From the NCBI GenBank assembly GCA_937930165.1, contig CALGVL010000342.1, positions 1 to 13,822 on the forward strand: a DNA stretch of 13,822 nucleotides. The letters are read 5' to 3'. The translations under genes were made by a program, and so were the position numbers. The notes under the pieces were generated by a model, which saw nothing but the letters and a program-made list of their open reading frames with translations, was not told where the DNA came from and did not search any database. This document shows positions 7,412 through 13,634 of this stretch, piece after piece (position 1 is the stretch's first letter; every line of letters begins with the position of its first letter). This DNA comes from an uncultured Acetobacteraceae bacterium (GTDB lineage: Bacteria > Pseudomonadota > Alphaproteobacteria > Acetobacterales > Acetobacteraceae).

Positions 7412-9313
7412 CTACTCCGCCGCCAGCGCCATGGGCGCGTCCTCTCTCATGGAGATCACCCGCAGGGTGGTGCGGATGCGCTGTTTCGTGCCGTCCTGGA
7501 AGGTGATGGTGGTGTCCACCGGGATGGCGCGGTCGCCGCGATAGATCGCCTCGATGATGTCGCCGTATTTCCTGCCGATGACGCCGCGGCGGACCTTGCG
7601 GGTGCGGGTCAGCTCCTCGTCATCCGCGTCCAGCTCCTTGTAGAGCAGGACGAAATCGCGAATGCGCTGCGGCTCCGGCAGAGTGGCGTTCACCTTCTCC
7701 ACCTCCGCCCGCAGCAGGTCCAGCACCGGCTCCTTGGCTGAAAGGTCGGTATAGGTGGTGAAGGCAATCCGGTTGCGCTCCGCCCATTTGCTGACGATGG
7801 GGAAGCGGATGCAGATCATCGCCGCCAGGTGCGGGCGGCCATCGCCCAGCACCACCGCCTCCGCGACATAGGGCGAGAATTTCAACTTGTTCTCGATGTA
7901 TTGCGGCGAGAAGCGGTCGCCCCGGCTTGTGGTGGCGATGTCCTTGATGCGGTCGATCACCACCAGATGGCCGGACTTGTCGAAATAGCCGGCATCGCCG
8001 GTATGCAGCCAGCCATCGCGCAAATCCGGATTCTCTGCCATGCCAAGATAGCCGGCAAACATGTTGGGGTGGCGGGTCACGATCTCGCCCACCCCGTTCT
8101 GGTCCGGCTCATGGATCCGCATCTCGACCGTTTCGTCGAAGGCGATCCCGACCGTGTCGAAATTCACGTCATCCGGCCGGTGAATGGTGTAGGCGCCCAG
8201 CAATTCCGTCTGGCCGTAGAGCTGCCGCAGCGGCACGCCCATGGCCAGGAAGAAGCGAAAGGTGTCCGGCCCCAGCGCCGCGCCGCCCGTCGCCGCCGAT
8301 TTCAGGTTGGTGAAGCCCAGCCGGTCGCGCAGCGCCCGAAACAGAAGCTGGTCCGCCACCGCCGATCGTCCGCCCTTGTCCAGCGCCTCCAGCCCCAGCC
8401 GCATCCCGAGATCGAACATCCGGCGCTTCAGTGGCGAGGCATCCATCACCTTGGCGCGAACCTCGGCCGCGATGGCTTCCCACACCCGCGGCGCGAACAG
8501 CACGAAGGTCGGGCCGATCTCCCGGAAATCGGCCATCATCGTCTCGGGCTCCTCGACGAAATTGACCTTCATCCGGGCGATCAGCCCCCAGCCGAGCACA
8601 TAGATCTGCTCCATGATCCAGGGCAGCGGCAGGACGGAAACATACTCGTCCCTTGGCCCCTTCGGATCGGCCTTCAGATAGCATTCGCAATGACGGATCA
8701 GCGCCCTGGCCTGCAGCATGGCCAGCTTCGGCCGCGCCGTGGTGCCGGAGGTGGTGCAGAGGATCGCCACCTCTTCTCCCCGCGTCGCCTCCACCAGCCG
8801 CATCCAGGCGCCTGAATCAGCGACATGCGCGGCCTCCCCCATCCGCACCAACTCCGCCGCCGGCAGTAGGCGCGGATCCTGGTGCTTCCGCATGCCGCGC
8901 GGGTCGGAATAGATGATGTGGCGCAACCCGGGCACGCGCTCCGTGATGTTGAGCAGCTTATCCACCTGCTCCTCATCCTCGGCAAAGACCGCCCTGGCAC
9001 CGCTGTGCTCCAGCAGGTAGGCGACCTCGTCATCCAGGGCGTCGCGATAGATTCCCATGGACCGGGCGCCGATCGCATGCGCTGCGATCTCTCCCATCAC
9101 CCAGTCCGGCCGGTTGTCGCCGATCAGCCCCACCACATCGCCGGCGCCCAGCCCCAGCTCCCGCAGCCCCAGCGCGAAGGCCCGCGTCCGTGCCTCGTAC
9201 TCCGCCCAGGTGATGCTGCGCCAGATGCCGAATTCCTTCTCCCGCAGCGCCACCTCGGCGCCGTGCTCGCGGGCGTTGCGGACCAGCAACTTCGGCAGGG
9301 TGTCGGGCGTCAC
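7412..9313 (-). CDS. Long-chain-type (FadD/ACSL-like) acyl-CoA synthetase within an ABC transporter operon
   Basis: A 633-residue AMP-forming acyl-CoA ligase, cytoplasmic or membrane-associated, making acyl-CoA from a fatty or aromatic acid. Motifs: phosphate loop TTSGTTARPKLAM (187-199), FAPRVWEAI (273-281), YGQTE (366-370), TGDAGYFDKSGHLVVIDRIKD (in the range 438-458), GDRFSPQYIENKL (465-477) and the catalytic lysine Lys573 in LTRTRKVRRG. The open frame extends upstream to 9514 inside livG, but similarity begins at TPDTLPKLLVRNAREHG, so the start is GTG 9313, which overlaps the livG TGA by four bases (GTGA). The phosphate loop departs from the usual TSGTTGxPKG: alanine replaces the glycine after TT, and leucine the last glycine. 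The lysine and the serine/threonine residues remain, so activity is still expected. It differs in subclass from the second ligase at 1604-3271, so the operon may accept two kinds of acid. Confidence 0.88.
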   Translation of the reverse strand: MTPDTLPKLLVRNAREHGAEVALREKEFGIWRSITWAEYEARTRAFALGLRELGLGAGDVVGLIGDNRPDWVMGEIAAHAIGARSMGIYRDALDDEVAYLLEHSGARAVFAEDEEQVDKLLNITERVPGLRHIIYSDPRGMRKHQDPRLLPAAELVRMGEAAHVADSGAWMRLVEATRGEEVAILCTTSGTTARPKLAMLQARALIRHCECYLKADPKGPRDEYVSVLPLPWIMEQIYVLGWGLIARMKVNFVEEPETMMADFREIGPTFVLFAPRVWEAIAAEVRAKVMDASPLKRRMFDLGMRLGLEALDKGGRSAVADQLLFRALRDRLGFTNLKSAATGGAALGPDTFRFFLAMGVPLRQLYGQTELLGAYTIHRPDDVNFDTVGIAFDETVEMRIHEPDQNGVGEIVTRHPNMFAGYLGMAENPDLRDGWLHTGDAGYFDKSGHLVVIDRIKDIATTSRGDRFSPQYIENKLKFSPYVAEAVVLGDGRPHLAAMICIRFPIVSKWAERNRIAFTTYTDLSAKEPVLDLLRAEVEKVNATLPEPQRIRDFVLLYKELDADDEELTRTRKVRRGVIGRKYGDIIEAIYRGDRAIPVDTTITFQDGTKQRIRTTLRVISMREDAPMALAAE

Positions 9314-10128
9314 GCCACGGTCTCCGGCTCTGCGGTGTCCTGGCTGGCCTCGGTGGCCTCGCCGAGATAGGCGCGCTTCACATGCTCGTCGGCCAGCACC
9401 GCCTCCGGTGCGCCCTCCGCGATCTTCCGGCCGAAGTCGAGCACCATGACACGATGGGAGATATCCATGACCACGCCCATGTCGTGCTCGATCATCAGCA
9501 CAGTCATGCCCCATTCCTCGTTCAGGTCGAGGATGTAGCGAGCCATGTCCTCCTTCTCTTCGAGGTTCATGCCCGCCATCGGCTCGTCCAGCAGGATCAG
9601 CTTCGGCTTAAGCGCCACCGCCCGCGCCAGCTCCACCCGCTTGCGCAAGCCGTAGGAAAGCTGCCCCGCCACCGCCTTGCGCACATGCTGGATTTCCAGA
9701 AAGTCGATGATCTCCTCGACCTCCCGCCGGTGCGCGATCTCCTCCCGCTGCGCGCCTCCCAGCCAGTAGATCATCCCCGGCAGGAAGCCCTTCCGCAGCA
9801 GGTGGTGCCGCCCGACCATGATGTTGTCGAGCACGGTCATGTGCCCGAACAGCGCCAGGTTCTGGAAGGTACGGCCAATGCCGATGGCGGCGCGCCGGTT
9901 CGGCCGCAGCCGGGTAATGTCCTGCCCCTCGAAGCGGATCTGCCCCTCGGTCGGCCGGTAGCGGCCGGAGATGCAGTTCACCATGGAGGTCTTGCCGGCC
10001 CCGTTCGGGCCGATGATGGAGAAGATTTCGCCCTGCCGGACCTGGAAGGACACATCGGTCAGGGCGCGCACACCACCAAAGCGCAGCGAAACCCCGATGG
10101 CCTCGAGGAGCGGCCTTGCTTCCTGCAT
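9310..10128 (-). CDS. livG: ABC transporter ATP-binding protein, LivG type
   Basis: The second nucleotide-binding subunit of the importer and probably the first gene of the operon. With the ATG at 10128 it has 272 residues: Walker A GPNGAGKT (40-47), Q-loop TFQN with Gln89, signature LSYGLRKRVELARA (157-170), Walker B LILLDEP (177-183), and switch histidine 215 in MIEHDMGVVMDIS, as expected for LivG. LSYGLRKR replaces the standard LSGGQ-type signature, a variant I associate with transporter clusters containing CoA ligases. The frame is open upstream to a GTG at 10230, but those 34 residues are Gly/Ala/Ser-rich and unlike LivG, and AGGGAG precedes 10128, so the shorter start is chosen. The stop overlaps the following ligase gene by four bases. 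The acidic tail after YLGEATEAS is poorly conserved and probably disordered. Confidence 0.9.
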   Translation of the reverse strand: MQEARPLLEAIGVSLRFGGVRALTDVSFQVRQGEIFSIIGPNGAGKTSMVNCISGRYRPTEGQIRFEGQDITRLRPNRRAAIGIGRTFQNLALFGHMTVLDNIMVGRHHLLRKGFLPGMIYWLGGAQREEIAHRREVEEIIDFLEIQHVRKAVAGQLSYGLRKRVELARAVALKPKLILLDEPMAGMNLEEKEDMARYILDLNEEWGMTVLMIEHDMGVVMDISHRVMVLDFGRKIAEGAPEAVLADEHVKRAYLGEATEASQDTAEPETVA

Positions 10129-10381
10129 GCGCCCGCGCTCCCTGGCGTTACCTCCCTGTCCGCTGGCATATGGGGCGGACCCGGAAGCACCAACACCCCC
10201 GGAGGCGGCCAGGCCCAGGTCATCCGCCACGGAACGCTTCCCTGGGGCTTGTGACGGCCAAGCAGGTCACCGGATGCCCAGCCACCCGGGCGGATCCCCA
10301 CCGCATGTCATGCCGGCGGCGACCCAAAAGCGCCATTCTTGCCATGCGACGTCCTCCCTGTGGGGACTGGGGTGCCCCACT

Positions 10382-10407
10382 TGAAAACGAACATACGTTA
10401 GTTTTCA
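10382..10407. promoter_or_regulatory. 26-base palindromic operator, probable TetR-family binding site
   Basis: The two 7-base arms TGAAAAC and GTTTTCA are perfect, and the centre reads AACNTANGTT; 22 of 26 positions match their reverse complement. It lies 71 bases upstream of the TetR ATG and between the two divergent units. AAC...GTT cores of this kind resemble operators of TetR repressors of fatty-acid and phenylacetate catabolism such as PsrA and PaaR (comparison from memory). The likely ligand-responsive repressor is the adjacent gene; the effector would be an acyl-CoA made by the operon. Confidence 0.75.
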
Positions 10408-10467
10408 GATTGACCGCAAGCCTTTCGCGCGGAACCCTCCCGCGCAGCAGGGGACCGAGACACTTCC

Positions 10468-10473
10468 AGGAGG
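10468..10473 (+). promoter_or_regulatory. Ribosome binding site of the TetR gene
   Basis: AGGAGG with a five-base gap to the ATG at 10479. It decides the start: the frame is open upstream to 10116, but that extension runs through the palindrome and lacks TetR-like sequence. Confidence 0.85.
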
Positions 10474-10478
10474 CCAGC

Positions 10479-11102
10479 ATGGCCCGCATCACAGGCTCGA
10501 ACGGCGCCCGCACCGCGGCGGCGATCCGCGATGCCGCCCGCGGGCTGATCTATCGCCACGGCTATGCCGCGATGAACCTGCGCGACCTCGCCGCCGAGGT
10601 CGGCATCCGCCCTGGCTCGCTTTACAACCACATCACCACGAAGCAGGGCCTGCTCTTCGACCTGATGAGCGAGCACATGACCTCCCTGCTCGCGGAGACG
10701 GACGCCGCGCTCGCCGCCGCCGGGCCGGAGCCCATGGCGCGCCTTCGCGCCTTCATCGCCCACCACCTGCTCTACCACTTCGAGCGCCGGCAGGAAGTCT
10801 ACATCGCCAATTCCGAATTGCGCGCCCTCGATCCGCCGAACCATGCGCGCATCCTGACGATGCGGCGCGACTATGAGGGCCGGCTGATCGCCCTGCTGGA
10901 GGCCGGTGCCGCCGCAGGGGAGCTGGAGATCACCGACAGCCGCATCACCGCCTACGCCATTCTCGCCATGCTGACCGGTGTCTGCACTTGGTACCGGCCG
11001 GGCGGACGCTGCTCGAAGGAGGAACTGGTGGCGCTGCACACCGCGCTCGTGCTCGACGGCATCCGGCGCGGCAACCGCGGAGAGGCGGGCGGCGACCGCT
11101 AA
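10479..11102 (+). CDS. TetR/AcrR-family transcriptional regulator
   Basis: A 207-residue DNA-binding regulator, the normal TetR length. The N-terminal helix-turn-helix domain covers about residues 10-57; the recognition part is LRDLAAEVGIRPGSLYNHITTKQGLL (34-59), with the classical GSLYNHI core. The C-terminal ligand-binding domain begins near 65 and includes HHLLYHFERRQEVYIANSELRAL and the closing AYAILAMLTGVCTWYRPGG, features I associate with the TetR group found beside acyl-CoA and phenylacetate catabolic genes. It is transcribed away from the nine-gene operon across a region with a strong palindrome, so I infer autorepression and control of the operon, with relief by an acyl-CoA. Its stop overlaps the stop of the convergent GDPD gene by four bases (11099-11102). 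The exact regulon and effector are not shown by the sequence. Confidence 0.92.
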   Translation: MARITGSNGARTAAAIRDAARGLIYRHGYAAMNLRDLAAEVGIRPGSLYNHITTKQGLLFDLMSEHMTSLLAETDAALAAAGPEPMARLRAFIAHHLLYHFERRQEVYIANSELRALDPPNHARILTMRRDYEGRLIALLEAGAAAGELEITDSRITAYAILAMLTGVCTWYRPGGRCSKEELVALHTALVLDGIRRGNRGEAGGDR

Positions 11103-11869
11103 GCGGACGCCGCAGCCTCCCTCACCCCACCGGCGTCGCCTCGCAGCCGCAGCGCCAGCGGCGGATCGTCCGTGGCCAAGGCATCCAGGCCGAGCGCCAG
11201 CGCCCAGCGGATCGTCCCCTCGTGATTGGCGCCCCAGGCGCTGACGCCGAGCCCCGCCTCGCGCAGCGCCGCAACCGAAGCCGGATCCAGCTCGCCGACC
11301 GGCAGGCCGAGCTCCTCCGCCCCGCAGGCGCGGCAGAGCGCGATGGCGCCGACGGCACCCATGCCACGCCAGGGCTTCGCCTCCAGCAGGAAGACCCGCC
11401 GCACGAATCCGCCGGCCGCGGCGGCCTCCGCCACGGTCAGCGGCTGGAAGCTCATCACCACGGTGCGGCCGCGCATCCCGGCCTCGTCCAGCACGGCAAG
11501 GCAGCGCGCCACGATCCCCGGATAGGGCCGCCCCTCCGCATCCCCCTTGATCTCCAGCCGCAGCACGCGGCCTGCATCGCGCACCATGGCCACGGCCTCT
11601 GCCAGGGAGGGCACGCCCTCCCCGCCCGTGCCCTTCAGCCGCACCTGCCGGAGTTCGGCCAGCGTCCGGGCGCGCACCGGGCCAGTCGAGTCCGTGGTGC
11701 GGTCCAGGGTGGCGTCATGCATCACCACCACCTCCCCATCGGCGGAAAGGTGGACATCCAACTCCAACTGCTCGGCCGGCAGGGCCAGGGCGTTGCGGAA
11801 GGCCAGCAGGCTGTTCTCGGGCCAGAGGAAGGCGCCGCCGCGATGGCTGGCAATCTCGGTGCGGGGCAT
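11099..11869 (-). CDS. ugpQ: Glycerophosphodiester phosphodiesterase (GDPD family)
   Basis: A 256-residue TIM-barrel enzyme that hydrolyses glycerophosphodiesters from phospholipid turnover to glycerol-3-phosphate and an alcohol; there is no signal peptide, so it is probably cytoplasmic like UgpQ. Catalytic and metal residues are visible: His9-Arg10 in ASHRGG, Glu18 in PENS, Glu36 and Asp38 in LELDVHLSADGEVVVMHD, His51 in MHD, and Glu106/Lys108 in RLEIKG. The C-terminal WGANHEGTIRWALALGLDALATDDP is the usual family ending. The frame is open far upstream, overlapping egtD; the chosen ATG at 11869 has GAGGA six bases before it and sits two residues ahead of the first beta strand. ATG 11896 is a possible alternative. 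It follows egtD by 50 bases on the same strand and may be cotranscribed, although no functional link to ergothioneine is known to me. The ugpQ symbol is by family resemblance; no ugp transport genes are nearby. Confidence 0.9.
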   Translation of the reverse strand: MPRTEIASHRGGAFLWPENSLLAFRNALALPAEQLELDVHLSADGEVVVMHDATLDRTTDSTGPVRARTLAELRQVRLKGTGGEGVPSLAEAVAMVRDAGRVLRLEIKGDAEGRPYPGIVARCLAVLDEAGMRGRTVVMSFQPLTVAEAAAAGGFVRRVFLLEAKPWRGMGAVGAIALCRACGAEELGLPVGELDPASVAALREAGLGVSAWGANHEGTIRWALALGLDALATDDPPLALRLRGDAGGVREAAASA

Positions 11870-11919
11870 GGAGGATCCTCGAATCGTGGGCACCATCCTG
11901 GCCGCACCGAGGCGGCGAG

Positions 11920-12876
11920 TCAGCCCGCCTCCAGCAACCAGACGGAGAAGAGCTGCGCCGGGTCGGTCCACATCGCCGTCGCCTGCCAGCCACCCGCCCC
12001 AGCCAGGGCGGCAAGCCGCTCCGGCCGGTATTTGTGGCTGCTCTCGGTATGGATGGTCTCGCCGGCGGCGAAGCGGATCTCCTGCCCGCCCAGCCGCACG
12101 CTCTGCGGCCGGAGCGAGACCAGGTGCATCTCCACCCGCTCCCACGCCGCATCCCAGACGGCGCGGTGACGGAAGCCGGAAAGGTCGAAATCCGCCCCCG
12201 CCTCCCGGTTCAGCCGGCGAAGCAGGTTCAGGTCGAAGGCGGCGGTGATGCCGGCGGCATCGTCATAGGCTGCCTCCAGCACCGCCTGGTCCTTCACCAG
12301 ATCGGCCCCCAGCAGCAGCCGCGCCCCCCGGCCCAGGCTGGTCCGGGCACGGCGCAGGAAGTCCACCGCCTCATCCGGCGCGAAATTGCCGATGGTGGAG
12401 CCCGGAAAGAAGCCGAGCCGCGGCGCCTGCCCTACCTCCTTCGGCAGGGCGAAGGGCAGGGTGAAATCGGCCACCACCGGCAGCACCTTCAGCCCCGGCA
12501 AAGCCGCCGCCACGCGCGAGATCGTGCCATCCAGCCATTCCGGCGCGATCTCCACCGGCACATAGGCCGCCGGGGCATCGAGGCCCGAGAGCAGCAGCGC
12601 CGCCTTGGCGCCGTCGCCAGGCCCGAATTCCACTACCGCGGCCCCCGGTCCGACCGCGGCGGCGATGGCCGGCGCCTGGTCGCGCAGGATCCCGATCTCG
12701 GTACGGGTCGGATAGTATTCCGGCAGGCGGGTGATGGCCTCGAACAGCCGTGCTCCCTCGGCATCGTAGAGCCATTTGCAGGGCAGCGTCTTCCGCGGTG
12801 CGGAGAGCCCGGCCAGCGCATCGGCCAGCAGCGCGGCCCGCTGCCTGGCTGCCGTATCAACCAGGGCGGGGTTCAC
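11920..12876 (-). CDS. egtD: L-histidine N-alpha-methyltransferase
   Basis: A 318-residue SAM-dependent enzyme that trimethylates the alpha-amino group of histidine to hercynine, the first step of ergothioneine synthesis. The SAM-binding loop is VVEFGPGDGAKAALLL (81-96). Histidine-binding residues known from Mycobacterium smegmatis EgtD have clear counterparts: Tyr37 (LYD), Tyr54 (EYYPTRTE), Asn164 (STIGNFAPDE), Tyr204 (AYDD), Glu278 and Ser280 (HTESSHKY). Length matches the family. The frame is open to 13635, but similarity starts at NPALVDTAARQRAALL, so the start is GTG 12876, with GGAGGA six bases upstream, overlapping the egtB TGA by four bases. EgtB-EgtD coupling is the common proteobacterial arrangement. 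Everything needed for hercynine appears intact here, in contrast to the damaged egtB. Confidence 0.95.
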   Translation of the reverse strand: MNPALVDTAARQRAALLADALAGLSAPRKTLPCKWLYDAEGARLFEAITRLPEYYPTRTEIGILRDQAPAIAAAVGPGAAVVEFGPGDGAKAALLLSGLDAPAAYVPVEIAPEWLDGTISRVAAALPGLKVLPVVADFTLPFALPKEVGQAPRLGFFPGSTIGNFAPDEAVDFLRRARTSLGRGARLLLGADLVKDQAVLEAAYDDAAGITAAFDLNLLRRLNREAGADFDLSGFRHRAVWDAAWERVEMHLVSLRPQSVRLGGQEIRFAAGETIHTESSHKYRPERLAALAGAGGWQATAMWTDPAQLFSVWLLEAG

Positions 12877-13532
12877 GCCGCATCCTCCGCCAGGCGCAGC
12901 CCGGCGAATTGCCAGCGCTTGTCCGGGTGGAAGAAGTTGCGGTAGCTGCGCCGCGCATGGCCCGGCGGGGTGGCAAGGGAGCCGCCGCGCAGCACCATCT
13001 GCCCCACCATGAATTTGCCGTTGTACTCGCCGACCGCGCCTTCCCAGGGCCGGAAGCCGGGATAGGGACGATAGGCGCTGCCGGTCCATTGCCAGACGAC
13101 GCCCTCGGCATCCCGGAAGTCCGGCAGGCCCGCGGCGGCTTCCCATTCCGCCTCGGTCGGCAACCGTCTTCCGGCCCAGCGCGCGAAGGCTTCGGCCTCG
13201 TACCAGGAGACATGGCGCACCGGCGCGGCCGGATCGACGGGCCGCAGTCCGGCCAGGGTGAATTGCAGCCACTCGCCCTCCCGCTGCTGCCAGTAGAGCG
13301 GTGCCTCCCAGCCCTCCGCCTGGCATGCGGCCCAGCCATCGCTCATCCACAGGGTCGGCCTGCGATAGCCACCATCCGCCATGAAGGCGAGCCATTCGCC
13401 ATTCGTCACCAGCCGGTCGGCAATCCGGTAGGGGGCGAGATACACGCGGTGCCGGGGCATCTCGTTGTCGAAGGCGAAGCCCGGCCCAGCATGGCCGATC
13501 TCGGCCAGCCCCTCCGGCCCCTCCAGGAAATG
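12873..13532 (-). pseudogene. egtB: EgtB (hercynine oxygenase), 5'-truncated: only the C-terminal FGE-like domain remains
   Basis: EgtB is the iron-dependent sulfoxide synthase joining hercynine to a thiol donor in ergothioneine synthesis; full proteins have about 400-430 residues. Family-like sequence begins at HFLEGPEGLAEIGH near 13532 and continues GPGFAFDNEMPRHRVYLAPYRIADRLVTNGEW. After the only in-frame ATG (13460) there are 195 residues, including HVSWYEAEAFARWAGRRLPTEAEWE (83-107), GKFMVGQMVLRGGSLATP (148-165) and SYRNFFHPDKRWQFAGLRLAED (172-193), all canonical. The whole N-terminal DinB-like domain, which carries the three iron-ligating histidines, is absent. Upstream the same frame becomes a Ser/Thr/Ala/Pro low-complexity stretch from the hexamer repeat and ends at a TGA (13632-13634). 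ATG 13460 cuts through a conserved region, so it is unlikely to be a natural start. The result is either a gene broken by rearrangement or an assembly error. Confidence 0.85.
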
Positions 13533-13574
13533 CGCAGGGCCAGCGGCGGAGGCGGGGCGACGAGGCCTCTCGCT

Positions 13575-13628
13575 GGAAGCGGAAGTGGAAGCGGAAGTGG
13601 GAGTGGAAGTGGGAGTGGAAGCGGAAGT
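13575..13628. repeat. Hexamer microsatellite, nine copies of GGAAGY or GGGAGT
   Basis: Nine consecutive six-base units (GGAAGC, GGAAGT or GGGAGT on the plus strand) with no interruption, 54 bases long. On the minus strand the egtB frame reads it as alternating Thr/Ala/Pro and Ser. It falls just before the place where EgtB-like sequence starts and just after the AT-rich tail, and so marks the breakpoint. Confidence 0.9.
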
Positions 13629-13634
13629 GCCTCA

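Larger units (their letters stand above)
10129..10478. promoter_or_regulatory. Divergent control region between the livG operon and the TetR gene
   Basis: A 350-base stretch with no convincing gene. It holds the 26-base palindrome (10382-10407), a short GTGGGG/CCCCAC inverted repeat (10360-10380), and a likely leader of more than 200 bases before livG if transcription starts near the palindrome. Minus-strand promoter candidate: TTGCGG and TATGTT with an 18-base spacer, overlapping the palindrome. Plus-strand candidate: TTGAAA at 10381-10386 with a poor -10. Both would be occluded by a repressor bound to the palindrome. The promoters are guesses from consensus matching. Confidence 0.55.

Noticed and set aside
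6476..7741. 421-codon plus-strand frame across livH
   Set aside because: His/Asp/Gln-rich shadow of the permease and ligase genes, with no domain and no credible start signal.
9314..9514. 67-residue N-terminal extension of the FadD-like ligase
   Set aside because: It lies inside livG in another frame and resembles no ligase N-terminus; GTG 9313 gives the natural length.
10221..10301. ATG at 10223 overlapping the leader-ORF stop as ATGA
   Set aside because: It opens a Pro/Arg-rich frame that is not the livG frame and shows no protein-like pattern.
10360..10380. GTGGGG/CCCCAC inverted repeat as a terminator or second operator
   Set aside because: Only a 6-base stem with a 9-base loop and no T tract; chance is likely in GC-rich DNA. 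It is noted only as part of the control region.
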